Part shown: piece after piece, positions 13,657 through 20,809 of the stretch
Position numbering within the stretch: position 1 is the first letter of the stretch
How the letters are laid out: each line of letters starts with the position of its first letter
Program-made: the position numbers and the translations under genes
The notes under the pieces: generated by a model
What the model saw: only the letters and a program-made list of their open reading frames with translations
Databases searched by the model: none
Told to the model about the DNA's origin: nothing
NCBI GenBank assembly: GCA_902496295.1
Contig: CABVAF010000015.1
Coordinates: 1 to 21,522 of the forward strand
DNA length: 21,522 bases
DNA from: an uncultured Clostridium sp.
Lineage (GTDB): Bacteria > Bacillota > Clostridia > TANB77 > CAG-508
Direction of reading: 5' to 3'

Positions 13657-14499
13657 ATGAGCATAGGGTTAGTATTAGAAGGCGGAGCAATGAGAGGATT
13701 ATATACCGCTGGAGTATTAGATGTATTTTTGGATAATAATATAAAAGTAGATGGGATAATTGGTGTGTCAGCTGGTGTGCTTTTTGGAGTAAACTATTTA
13801 TCAAAACAAAAAGGAAGAGCTATAAGATATAATAAAAAGTTTGCTAAAGACAAAAGGTATATGGGGATGAGGTCTTTTATTACTACAGGAAATATAGTAA
13901 ATAAAGATTTTGCTTATTATGAAATTCCCTTTAAAATAGATGTATTTGATGAGGAAACATTTGAAAGGTCTAATACCAACTTTTGGGCAACAGTTACGAA
14001 TATAGAAACTGGGGAAGCGGAATATTTAAAACTTACTAATGTATTTGAACAAATGGAACTTCTAAGAGCAACATCTGCTATGCCAATTGTTTCTAAAATA
14101 GTAGAAATTGACGGGAAAAGGTACTTAGACGGTGGAGTTTCAGACAGTATACCAGTAGAAAAATGTAAAAGTATGGGATATGACAAAATAATAGTTGTTC
14201 TTACAAGACCAATAGAATATAGAAAGAAAAAACCAAATAGCCTTGTTGCAAAAGTTAAATACAAAAAATATCCTAACTTAATAGAAACAATGGAGAATAG
14301 ATATAAAAAATACAATGATACTGTAGAAAAAATTATAGATATGGAAAATAAAAAAGAAATATTTGTAATAAGACCATCAAAAGATTTAAAGCTAAAGAGA
14401 ATAGAAAAAGATGTAGATAAATTGCAAGCAATGTACGACCTAGGAATAAGTGATTGCAAAAAGCAATTGGAAAATTTAAAAAAATATGTAGGAGAATAA
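13657..14499 (+). CDS. Patatin-like phospholipase (RssA/YjjU type)
   Basis: A 280-aa patatin-fold acyl hydrolase. The oxyanion motif is LEGGAMRGLYTAGVLD (7-22), the nucleophile elbow is GVSAG with Ser38, and the dyad aspartate is Asp158 in YLDGGVSDSIP. SAMPIV (140-145) is also a family motif. All catalytic residues are present, so it should be an active lipid acyl hydrolase. No signal peptide or membrane segment is seen, so it acts in the cytoplasm or at the inner face of the membrane. The C-terminal 80 residues are lysine-rich. The ribosome binding site (AGAGTGA) is weak. It sits between a deoxyribosyltransferase-fold gene and two small membrane-protein genes. Confidence 0.93.
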   Translation: MSIGLVLEGGAMRGLYTAGVLDVFLDNNIKVDGIIGVSAGVLFGVNYLSKQKGRAIRYNKKFAKDKRYMGMRSFITTGNIVNKDFAYYEIPFKIDVFDEETFERSNTNFWATVTNIETGEAEYLKLTNVFEQMELLRATSAMPIVSKIVEIDGKRYLDGGVSDSIPVEKCKSMGYDKIIVVLTRPIEYRKKKPNSLVAKVKYKKYPNLIETMENRYKKYNDTVEKIIDMENKKEIFVIRPSKDLKLKRIEKDVDKLQAMYDLGISDCKKQLENLKKYVGE

Positions 14500-14502
14500 A
14501 AA

Positions 14503-14964
14503 ATGAAAAATAAAAGTTTAGTAATTAAAGTTATCATAGCAATAGCTTTAATAATTATAGTAATATTATCTGTTTTACTATTTAAGTATGTTTCCTTATA
14601 TAAAGAAGAAAGTAACTATGCATTTGGAGGATATTATATAAATAAAAATATGCAAATTACAAATAGAGATTTACAGAATCATAATAGATTTTATGAGCAA
14701 TTTTGTGTTGGAAAGTATGACTATAACTATATTCTTAATATATTAGAATACATTAACAAATCAAACAAATGTAATTATAATAATAAATATTATCAAGTAG
14801 ATGTACTATTTAATAGTCAAAAATACGATATGATACAAGATAATGATTATAATGATTTAAGTGGCCTAATTACAAATGAAAAAGGCGAATACAATGTAGA
14901 TATTAATTATAATAAAGAGAATGGATTTATAAATTTGGTTACAATAAAGGAGAATAATGAATAA
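14503..14964 (+). CDS. Small single-span membrane protein, unknown function
   Basis: A 153-aa protein starting 3 nt after the patatin gene, with GGAGA inside that gene's last codons as ribosome binding site. One membrane helix at about residues 7-28 follows a short basic start (MKNKSLVIK), so the bulk of the protein is probably outside. The outer part is rich in Asn and Tyr (for example NKSNKCNYNNKYY) and has two cysteines (about 68 and 89). No known family is recognised. It overlaps the next gene by 8 nt. Confidence 0.7.
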   Translation: MKNKSLVIKVIIAIALIIIVILSVLLFKYVSLYKEESNYAFGGYYINKNMQITNRDLQNHNRFYEQFCVGKYDYNYILNILEYINKSNKCNYNNKYYQVDVLFNSQKYDMIQDNDYNDLSGLITNEKGEYNVDINYNKENGFINLVTIKENNE

Positions 14965-15379
14965 AAAAATAAAAATATTACTAATAATATCCGGTACAAT
15001 TTTAATCGTTTTTTGTATGATATATAGTTTTAAATTATATATTGAAAATTATGTAATTTTATTTAGTAGTAACGAAAAAATAAATAATGAACTTAATATA
15101 GAAGGAGATTCATTAATATTAATCTTAAAAACAGAACGTTGGAGAGATACGAGTAGAAATTTTGAAATACTTTATATTGAGCCATACTTTCAGATAAAAT
15201 ATAAAAAAGTATACTATGATGATTTAGATTATGAGGTCTCTAATATTATAGAAGAGCATAATGCAACAGGAAGAATATTCTTGAGTAGTTTTTTAGTATT
15301 ACTATTGTATTTAGGAATTATATATATAATAGTAAATAACAAATATACCAAAGAACAGATAAATAGAAACAATACTTAA
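14957..15379 (+). CDS. Small two-span membrane protein, unknown function
   Basis: A 140-aa protein with hydrophobic helices at about 7-29 and 109-127, separated by a loop of about 80 residues containing TERWRDTSRNFEILYIEPYF. The pattern predicts an extracytoplasmic loop with both ends inside. It begins inside the previous gene (8-nt overlap) with AGGAG 5-6 nt upstream of the ATG, so the two are translationally coupled. No family recognised. Confidence 0.68.
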   Translation: MNKKIKILLIISGTILIVFCMIYSFKLYIENYVILFSSNEKINNELNIEGDSLILILKTERWRDTSRNFEILYIEPYFQIKYKKVYYDDLDYEVSNIIEEHNATGRIFLSSFLVLLLYLGIIYIIVNNKYTKEQINRNNT

Positions 15380-15434
15380 ATATAGTATTGATAGTTAGTA
15401 TTATTTTAATAAAATATAGGCTAATACCAAAATT

Positions 15435-15489
15435 AGGAGAATAATAAATAAATGGGGAATAAAATTCCCTCTTTATTTATTATTCTTTT
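15435..15489. terminator. Very long bidirectional hairpin overlapping the sigK stop codon
   Basis: GGGAAT (15455-15460) pairs with ATTCCC (15464-15469) around a 3-nt loop, and after one mismatch the stem continues as AATAATAAATAAA (15440-15452) with TTTATTTATTATT (15472-15484), then further pairs to about 15435/15489. Over 20 base pairs in all. The right arm includes the sigK stop codon. It terminates both convergent units. Confidence 0.85.
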
Positions 15490-16178
15490 ATTTCTTTAGC
15501 TAATTTTTCAATAGCTTTAGTTTCAATTCTAGAAACATAGCTACGACTTATGCCCATAGACTTTGCAATTTCATTTTGAGTTTTAGGCTTGTTGCCATCT
15601 AAACCAAACCTTAATTCTAAAATTGTTTTTTCTCTAAGTTTTAAAACATCTTTCATTTTTTGATATAACTTTTTTATCTTAAACTTTAGGTCAACTTCAT
15701 CTTCAATGTTTTTCTCATTATTTTCTAAAACCTCTTGCAAAGTAACTGTGTTATCGTCTTTGTCTTTGCCTATAGGATCTTCTAAAAATACTTCTGCACC
15801 AAGTTTTTTATTACTTCGTAAGAACATTAAAATTTCGTTATCTATACACCTTGAAACATAAGTAGAAAGTTTTACACTTTTAGAAGGGTCAAAACTATTA
15901 ATTCCTTTTATTAAACCTATTGTTCCAATTGAGATTAAATCGTCCAAATCTATATTAGTAGAAGAATATTTCTTACATACATGTGCAACTAAACGTAAAT
16001 TTTTTTCTATTAATATATTTCTGGCTTCTTCGTCACCATTTTTTAATAATTCTAAGTATTTTTGTTCTTCTTCACTACTTAAAGGTTCGGGGAAAAGGCT
16101 ATTATTTGAAATATAACCGACTAAGAAAACAGCAGACTGTAAAAAAGCTAAAAATCCACCTAAAGAAATAGAAAGCAT
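15480..16178 (-). CDS. sigK: Sporulation sigma factor SigK precursor (pro-sigma-K)
   Basis: Sigma-K directs late mother-cell gene expression in endospore formation. The 232-aa protein begins with a hydrophobic pro-sequence (MLSISLGGFLAFLQSAVFLVG), removed by the SpoIVFB membrane protease in Bacillus; by analogy the mature protein begins at Tyr22 (YISNN). PLSSEEEQKYLELL, LRLVAHVCKKY and DLISIGTIGLIKGINSFDPS are sigma region 2. DPIGKDKDDN is the sigma-K/E linker, and QNEIAKSMGISRSYVSRIE is the region 4 helix-turn-helix. The gene is continuous: there is no skin-type insertion. Start ATG after GGAGGTG. Upstream on the minus strand CATATAAT (16213-16206) resembles a sigma-E -10, but no matching -35 at the right distance was found. 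Confidence 0.96.
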   Translation of the reverse strand: MLSISLGGFLAFLQSAVFLVGYISNNSLFPEPLSSEEEQKYLELLKNGDEEARNILIEKNLRLVAHVCKKYSSTNIDLDDLISIGTIGLIKGINSFDPSKSVKLSTYVSRCIDNEILMFLRSNKKLGAEVFLEDPIGKDKDDNTVTLQEVLENNEKNIEDEVDLKFKIKKLYQKMKDVLKLREKTILELRFGLDGNKPKTQNEIAKSMGISRSYVSRIETKAIEKLAKEIKE

Positions 16179-16280
16179 AATACACCTCCAAAATCACTAT
16201 AACAAATTATATGTTTAATGATTTTAAAAGTGCATGACCTTATATAAAAAGAAAAAATAGTACAAATTGTTGTAATGATA

Positions 16281-16327
16281 TAAAAAAATAAGAAAGTAAA
16301 TACTTATTAAAGTATTTACTTTCTTAT
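16281..16327 (-). terminator. Terminator of the tsaE-tsaB-rimI-lon-like unit
   Basis: Perfect 18-bp stem 16288-16305 with 16310-16327 (core AAGTATTTACTTTCTTAT) and a 4-nt loop. Read on the minus strand, it is followed by a run of seven T's (complement of 16282-16288). Confidence 0.92.
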
Positions 16328-16345
16328 AATATATTTAAAGCAACT

Positions 16346-18739
16346 TTACCAGCTCCAACCACGTTGTTCTGTTACTAACCTAGCAAATTTCTTTAGCTTT
16401 TCAGATGCTAGATAATTTATGCTACCAGCAGGGAAGTTACCATTAGAATCTCTTTTTCCAGCAGGAACACCTGTTAATATTTCAATTCCCTCTTCAATTG
16501 TTGTTATAGCGTAAATGTGGAATTTCTTTTCTTTTACAGCTGTAATTACTTCGTCTGAAAGGTTTAAGTTCATAACATTTTGTTTTGGAATTATAACTCC
16601 ATGTGAACCATCTAGTCCGCGCATTTTACATACTTGGAAGAAACCTTCAATTTTATCATTAACTCCACCAATTGGTTGAATTTCGCCTTTTTGGTTTACA
16701 GAGCCTGTTACAGCTATTGATTGATTTATAGGAATACCAGACAAGCTTGAAAGTATTGCATAAAGTTCTGTGCTAGATGCACTGTCTCCATCAACTCCGT
16801 TGTATAATTGTTCAAAACATACACTAGCAGTTAAAGATAGGGGAATGTTTTGCGCAAACATTTCTCCAATATATGAACTTAGTATTAAAACACCTTTAGA
16901 GTGAGAAGAGCCAGAAAGTGCAACTTCTCTTTCAATGTTTACAACACCACTTCTTCCAGTATATGTGTTTGCTGTAATTTTAACAGGCTTACCAAATGTA
17001 TAGTCTCCAACATTCATGATAGTAAGACCATTTATTTGCCCAACTTTAGAACCAGAAGTGTCTATTAATAAAGTATTTTCTTTTATCATTTCCATATATC
17101 TTGAATCGTATTTTTTAACTCTTTCAATACGTTCTTCTAAAGCTTTTTCAATAAATTTTGCAGTAACTACTTTTGAGTGACCAAGTTTAGCCCATGTTGC
17201 GGATTCTGCAATTATTTGTGCTAAATCGTTAAATCTAGTAGAAAGTTTATCTTTGCTATCTGCAAGCTTTGAAGCATATTCAACAACTTTTGCCATAGCT
17301 TCTTTATCTAGAGGAGGTAGGCTTTCTTGGTTGCAGTAGCTTTTAACAAATCTAGCTAGTTTATTCATATTTTCACTATTTCTAGGAGCTTCTTCCTCAA
17401 ACTCAACTTTTATTTTAAATAATTTTCTAAAATCGCTGTCCATAGCAAGCAAAGTTTGGTAAATATTATCATCACCAATTAAAATAACTTTTACGTTTAA
17501 AGGAATAGGCTCAGGTTTTAAAGAAACCATAACCATAGAAGAGCGAGCATCTGCTGTGTTTTCAATACCAATTTCTTTAGAACGTAGAGCTTTCTTTAAT
17601 GCTTCATAGCATAAATTATTGCTTAATAAATCATGTGCTTGGAAGATAATATATCCACCATTAGCAGTATGAAGCAAACCTGGTTTTAACATTGTAAAAT
17701 CTGTTTTTAAAGCACCATAATAGTTTTCATATTCTAATTTACCAAAAATATTGTGATATGAGTAGTTAGAATCCATTATTACAGGTGCACCTTCCAAATT
17801 ACTATTATCTATAAACAAATTAACGCGATAATTAAGCCATGGTTGTACTACATCTGGTTTTGGTTGAGGTGCTTGTTTTGGGTCTTTTTTATCATCTGCA
17901 ACAAAGTATGATATATTTCTTAATATATCCTTTTTAATACTTTCCAAAAACTTAACAATTTTTTTATTTCTTTTATATTTTGCTTTAATATAATTTATAT
18001 GAGCATTTACTGTAAGAAGAGCAACATTAGACTGCCATTCAGAAACTTTTTGTTCAGACTCTTTTTCTATTTCTTTAATTTGGCTAATTGCCTCCATAAT
18101 GTGTTGTTGTACTATATTTGATTTGTCTTCATATTCTTTTTTAGTTTCGTCATCTAATTTGTCGAATTCTTCTTCAGCAATGGCTTTGCCATTCATAATT
18201 GGCATCATATATATACCAGTTTGAGAAGATTTTACTTGAAAACCATATTCAGCAGATTTTGCATTTAATTGTTCCATTAGTGCAGTACGCTTAGCATCAA
18301 ATTCTTGTTTTATTAAAGTTCTTTCACGTTCAAATTCTTCATTATTAAAAGTAGATTTAATATCATTTTTTATATCTGTAATAAATCTATCCATTATATC
18401 TTTAAACTCTTTTCCTTCGCCAGCAGGTAGTGGAACTGCAACTGGTTCATTAGGGTTGTCAAAGTTGTAAATATAGCACCAGTCAGAAGGAACTTTTTTC
18501 TTTTTAGAAATTGTGTCTAAGTAGTTTTTAGTGTACATTGTTTTACCAACACCACTTGGACCTTCTAAGTATAAGTTATTTCCTCTAACATCTACATTTA
18601 AACCAAATTCTAGGGCTTTTATGCCTCTGTCTTGACCAATACCACTATAAATAGGTTCTAATTCATCTGTTGTTTCAAAATCAAAAATATTAGGATTACA
18701 TATGCTTTTTAAATCCTTTGCATTTAATTCGTTTTTCAT
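16346..18739 (-). CDS. Lon-family (S16) ATP-dependent protease with AAA_32 ATPase
   Basis: A 797-aa protease of the YcbZ/LonB-like group. Walker A is GPSGVGKT (60-67). A long insertion at about 120-250 is rich in charged helices and likely coiled coil. A second ATPase motif region has NGGYIIFQAHDLL, the AAA_32 form of Walker B. The C-terminal Lon proteolytic domain carries Ser653 in GVDGDSASSTE and Lys696 in GGVNDKIEG, the S16 catalytic dyad. The reading frame extends to a TTG at 18754 (MEVKQ), but that codon overlaps the GGAGG ribosome binding site, so the ATG at 18739 is the start. It lies 63 nt after rimI in the same direction. Its substrates are not evident. Confidence 0.93.
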   Translation of the reverse strand: MKNELNAKDLKSICNPNIFDFETTDELEPIYSGIGQDRGIKALEFGLNVDVRGNNLYLEGPSGVGKTMYTKNYLDTISKKKKVPSDWCYIYNFDNPNEPVAVPLPAGEGKEFKDIMDRFITDIKNDIKSTFNNEEFERERTLIKQEFDAKRTALMEQLNAKSAEYGFQVKSSQTGIYMMPIMNGKAIAEEEFDKLDDETKKEYEDKSNIVQQHIMEAISQIKEIEKESEQKVSEWQSNVALLTVNAHINYIKAKYKRNKKIVKFLESIKKDILRNISYFVADDKKDPKQAPQPKPDVVQPWLNYRVNLFIDNSNLEGAPVIMDSNYSYHNIFGKLEYENYYGALKTDFTMLKPGLLHTANGGYIIFQAHDLLSNNLCYEALKKALRSKEIGIENTADARSSMVMVSLKPEPIPLNVKVILIGDDNIYQTLLAMDSDFRKLFKIKVEFEEEAPRNSENMNKLARFVKSYCNQESLPPLDKEAMAKVVEYASKLADSKDKLSTRFNDLAQIIAESATWAKLGHSKVVTAKFIEKALEERIERVKKYDSRYMEMIKENTLLIDTSGSKVGQINGLTIMNVGDYTFGKPVKITANTYTGRSGVVNIEREVALSGSSHSKGVLILSSYIGEMFAQNIPLSLTASVCFEQLYNGVDGDSASSTELYAILSSLSGIPINQSIAVTGSVNQKGEIQPIGGVNDKIEGFFQVCKMRGLDGSHGVIIPKQNVMNLNLSDEVITAVKEKKFHIYAITTIEEGIEILTGVPAGKRDSNGNFPAGSINYLASEKLKKFARLVTEQRGWSW

Positions 18740-18802
18740 TTGTTTTACCTCCAATTTTATTTTTATAGCTTATGTGTTAAATTTAATAAATTTTGAACTA
18801 TT

Positions 18803-19249
18803 TTAAAAATTTTTTAAATCTTTTGTCATAATAACTGCATTATTTATACCATTATAATATTTTTTTCGCAAGCCCACTTTTTTAAAATTATACTTTTCAT
18901 AAAGATGTAGAGCAGGGGAGTTGTTTTCGTCAACCTCAAGTGTCATAACGTTTGCACCAAGCTCAATTGATTTATTAATTAAATTTTCCAACAACATAGA
19001 AGCTATACCAAAATTTCTTTTAGTTTTTTGAGTTACAATATTCATTAAATTGGCTTCATCTAAAATTTTTTTTATTCCAGCAAATCCAACTATGTTATTA
19101 TTTTCTTTAGCAACTATGTAATATGAGTTTGTACATGCAAGTTCTTCTTTTAAAGTATTAAAACTCCAAAATTCGTCAAATTGCTCTATTAAAATATCTT
19201 TAAGAAAGTTTAAATCTTTTTCATCCATTTTAGAAATTTTAATATCCAT
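18803..19249 (-). CDS. rimI: Ribosomal-protein-alanine N-acetyltransferase RimI-like (GNAT)
   Basis: A 148-aa GNAT acetyltransferase. The acetyl-CoA-binding region is QKTKRNFGIASMLLENLI (a Q/RxxGxA-type loop), and VDENNSPALHLYEKYNFKKV, followed by GLRKKYY, is the RimI-type C-terminal motif. RimI acetylates the N-terminus of ribosomal protein S18 in E. coli. Its ATG follows the tsaB stop codon directly, with no gap, and the tsaB-rimI order is conserved in Firmicutes, which supports the name over a generic acetyltransferase. Confidence 0.87.
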   Translation of the reverse strand: MDIKISKMDEKDLNFLKDILIEQFDEFWSFNTLKEELACTNSYYIVAKENNNIVGFAGIKKILDEANLMNIVTQKTKRNFGIASMLLENLINKSIELGANVMTLEVDENNSPALHLYEKYNFKKVGLRKKYYNGINNAVIMTKDLKNF

Positions 19250-19954
19250 CTAGTTATCCTTTCTTTCTTCTAAACTTCTTTCTGCTTGTGATTTTTTTAA
19301 GTACATAGGAGAAAGAGAAGAGTTATAATTGCCAGTTGCATATTTATTATAGGCAAATTTAGCAATACTTATACTAGAAGCTAAGTTTTTTTCTCCTTCA
19401 AAAAATTTAGTTGAATTTAAAGAATTTTTAAGTGTTTCTTTATATGTAATAGCTCCATCTCCAACAAATAAAACAGTTTTGTTAAATTCTTTTAATTTAT
19501 TAATTAATTCTTGAATAGAACAAGCAGAGGCTTTTTCTATTTCGTTATAGTTTTTGTCAAATAATTCGTAATAAACATTTTCGTTTTTTGCATCTATTAT
19601 AGGGCAGATAATATAAGAATTATCTAATAAATTAAGCTCTTCTTTTATATTGTAAGCTAAGCCTTCTAAAGAGTTAACTCCAACAGTTGTAAAGTTGTAG
19701 ACATCTGCAAATGCTTTGGATGTAGAAATACCAATTCTTACACCTGTAAAAGAGCCAGGACCAATACAGCAGGCTAGTAAGCTAATGTCTTTTAATTCTA
19801 AGTTTGCTTCTTTAAACATTTTATCTATAAGTGGCATTAAAGTTTGTGAGTGTGTTTTTTCGTCGTCACTATGTAGTTCTATAATTACGTTATTATCTTC
19901 TAATATACAAGTTGTACATCTTTTAGATGATGTATCTATTCCTAATATTTTCAT
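19250..19954 (-). CDS. tsaB: tRNA t6A37 biosynthesis protein TsaB
   Basis: A 234-aa ASKHA-fold protein that partners TsaD and TsaE to transfer threonylcarbamoyl to A37 of ANN-decoding tRNAs. ILGIDTSSKRCTTCILE (3-19) is the N-terminal phosphate-1-like loop, and GPGSFTGVRIGISTSKAFAD (about 67-86) is the TsaB hallmark. The C-terminal part has the variable beta-rich region and SPMYLKKSQAE. TsaB is a non-catalytic scaffold. It sits 49 nt after tsaE and directly abuts rimI. TsaD is not in this window. Confidence 0.95.
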   Translation of the reverse strand: MKILGIDTSSKRCTTCILEDNNVIIELHSDDEKTHSQTLMPLIDKMFKEANLELKDISLLACCIGPGSFTGVRIGISTSKAFADVYNFTTVGVNSLEGLAYNIKEELNLLDNSYIICPIIDAKNENVYYELFDKNYNEIEKASACSIQELINKLKEFNKTVLFVGDGAITYKETLKNSLNSTKFFEGEKNLASSISIAKFAYNKYATGNYNSSLSPMYLKKSQAERSLEERKDN

Positions 19955-20003
19955 AAGTAATCTCCTTTAGTATTTATATTTAAGTTTGTTAATTTAGTAG
20001 TAT

Positions 20004-20426
20004 TTAAAATTCCTCAATTAAAATTTCTCTATATTCACTATCTAAATTATCTTTTTTAAAAGTAATTTTTGTGTAATTTTTCTTTAAAACATCTTCAAGC
20101 ATTTCGCCCCATTCAAAAATACAAATACCATTAGAAAGATATTCTTCTCCACCAATTGCATAAAATTCGTCTATATCTGAAAGCCTATATAAGTCAAAAT
20201 GGTAAATACTTATATCTTCTGTATTATATTCATTTACAATAGTAAAAGTAGGGCTAGAAATTTCATTTTCTAAACCAAAATATTTTAAAACACCTTGAGT
20301 AAACTTGGTTTTACCAGAACCAAGTTCGCCAGATAATATTATAATATCTCCAATTTTTAAATTTTTAGCAAAATCACTTGCAAAGTTAATTGTATCTTCT
20401 TCACTTTTCGATATAAATGTGTACAT
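20004..20426 (-). CDS. tsaE: tRNA t6A37 biosynthesis ATPase TsaE
   Basis: A 140-aa P-loop ATPase. Walker A is GELGSGKT (33-40). SSPTFTIVNEY (58-68), YHFDLYRL (75-82) and FEWGEML (104-110) are the family's diagnostic blocks. TsaE hydrolyses ATP to reset the TsaB-TsaD complex during t6A synthesis. Ribosome binding site AAAGGGA lies 10 nt before the ATG. First gene of a minus-strand unit with tsaB, rimI and the Lon-like protease. Confidence 0.95.
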   Translation of the reverse strand: MYTFISKSEEDTINFASDFAKNLKIGDIIILSGELGSGKTKFTQGVLKYFGLENEISSPTFTIVNEYNTEDISIYHFDLYRLSDIDEFYAIGGEEYLSNGICIFEWGEMLEDVLKKNYTKITFKKDNLDSEYREILIEEF

Positions 20427-20490
20427 AGAGTTTCAATCCCTTTCTTGTTTTAGTTAAAAAGCACACAAATAGCTAATTTTTACTATTGTT

Positions 20491-20519
20491 ATTTTATATT
20501 AAACACATGAATTTGTAAA
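20491..20519 (-). promoter_or_regulatory. Promoter of the tsaE operon
   Basis: On the minus strand TTTACA (20519-20514) and TAAAAT (20496-20491) are spaced 17 bp. The leader to the tsaE ATG is about 60 nt. Confidence 0.6.
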
Positions 20520-20535
20520 CAAATATAAGCAAAAT

Positions 20536-20675
20536 AATGCAATTTTTGACAATTTAGAAAGAATTTTTAACAAGCAATTATAATGCAACCAAAATGTAAT
20601 GCAAAAGTAAAGAAAATGTAATATGAAATTGTAAGATAAAATGGTATAATTTGTACTATAAAATGCAAAATGCAA
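20536..20675. repeat. Cluster of AATGCAA repeats in the tsaE/prepilin intergenic region
   Basis: The heptamer AATGCAA occurs five times (20536, 20582, 20598, 20662, 20669) and the variant AATGTAA twice (20593, 20615) within 140 bp, all on the same strand, spanning and flanking the promoter of the prepilin-like gene. The 383-bp gap (20427-20809) otherwise holds only the two promoters and the prepilin leader. Confidence 0.55.
20623..20650 (+). promoter_or_regulatory. Promoter of the prepilin-like gene
   Basis: Perfect TATAAT (20645-20650) with extended -10 TGG. The -35 candidate is ATGAAA (20623-20628), 16-bp spacing. The leader to the ATG is about 150 nt. Confidence 0.6.
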
Positions 20676-20809
20676 GAATAAAATATTCCATAATTTATTA
20701 ATTATATAAGAAAAACAGGAGAATAAGTACTATGTTTTTATAAAAAATGATTAATAAAGGAAAAATAGGAAATAATAACAAAAGAATGAAATTTTGGGGA
20801 GGAAAAGTA

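Noticed and set aside
13917..14537. Antisense 206-codon open frame over the patatin gene
   Set aside because: The + strand frame carries intact catalytic motifs, and the antisense product is a Phe/Ile/Ser-rich shadow of AT-rich coding DNA.
16206..16213. Sigma-E promoter for sigK
   Set aside because: CATATAAT resembles a sigma-E -10, but the only -35-like sequence (GTCATGC) is too far away; biologically expected but not supported by the sequence alone.
18740..18754. TTG start of the Lon-like protease
   Set aside because: The TTG is part of the ribosome binding site region (TTGGAGG); the ATG at 18739 is correctly spaced after it.
20747..20809. Upstream ATG extending the prepilin-like protein
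   Set aside because: It has no good ribosome binding site, the extension is Lys/Asn-rich low complexity, and the ATG at 20810 has GGGGAGG at ideal spacing.
20427..20809. Riboswitch, small RNA or CRISPR in the 383-bp intergenic gap
   Set aside because: No conserved riboswitch core, no terminator hairpin, and the repeats are only 7 nt with irregular spacing, unlike CRISPR.
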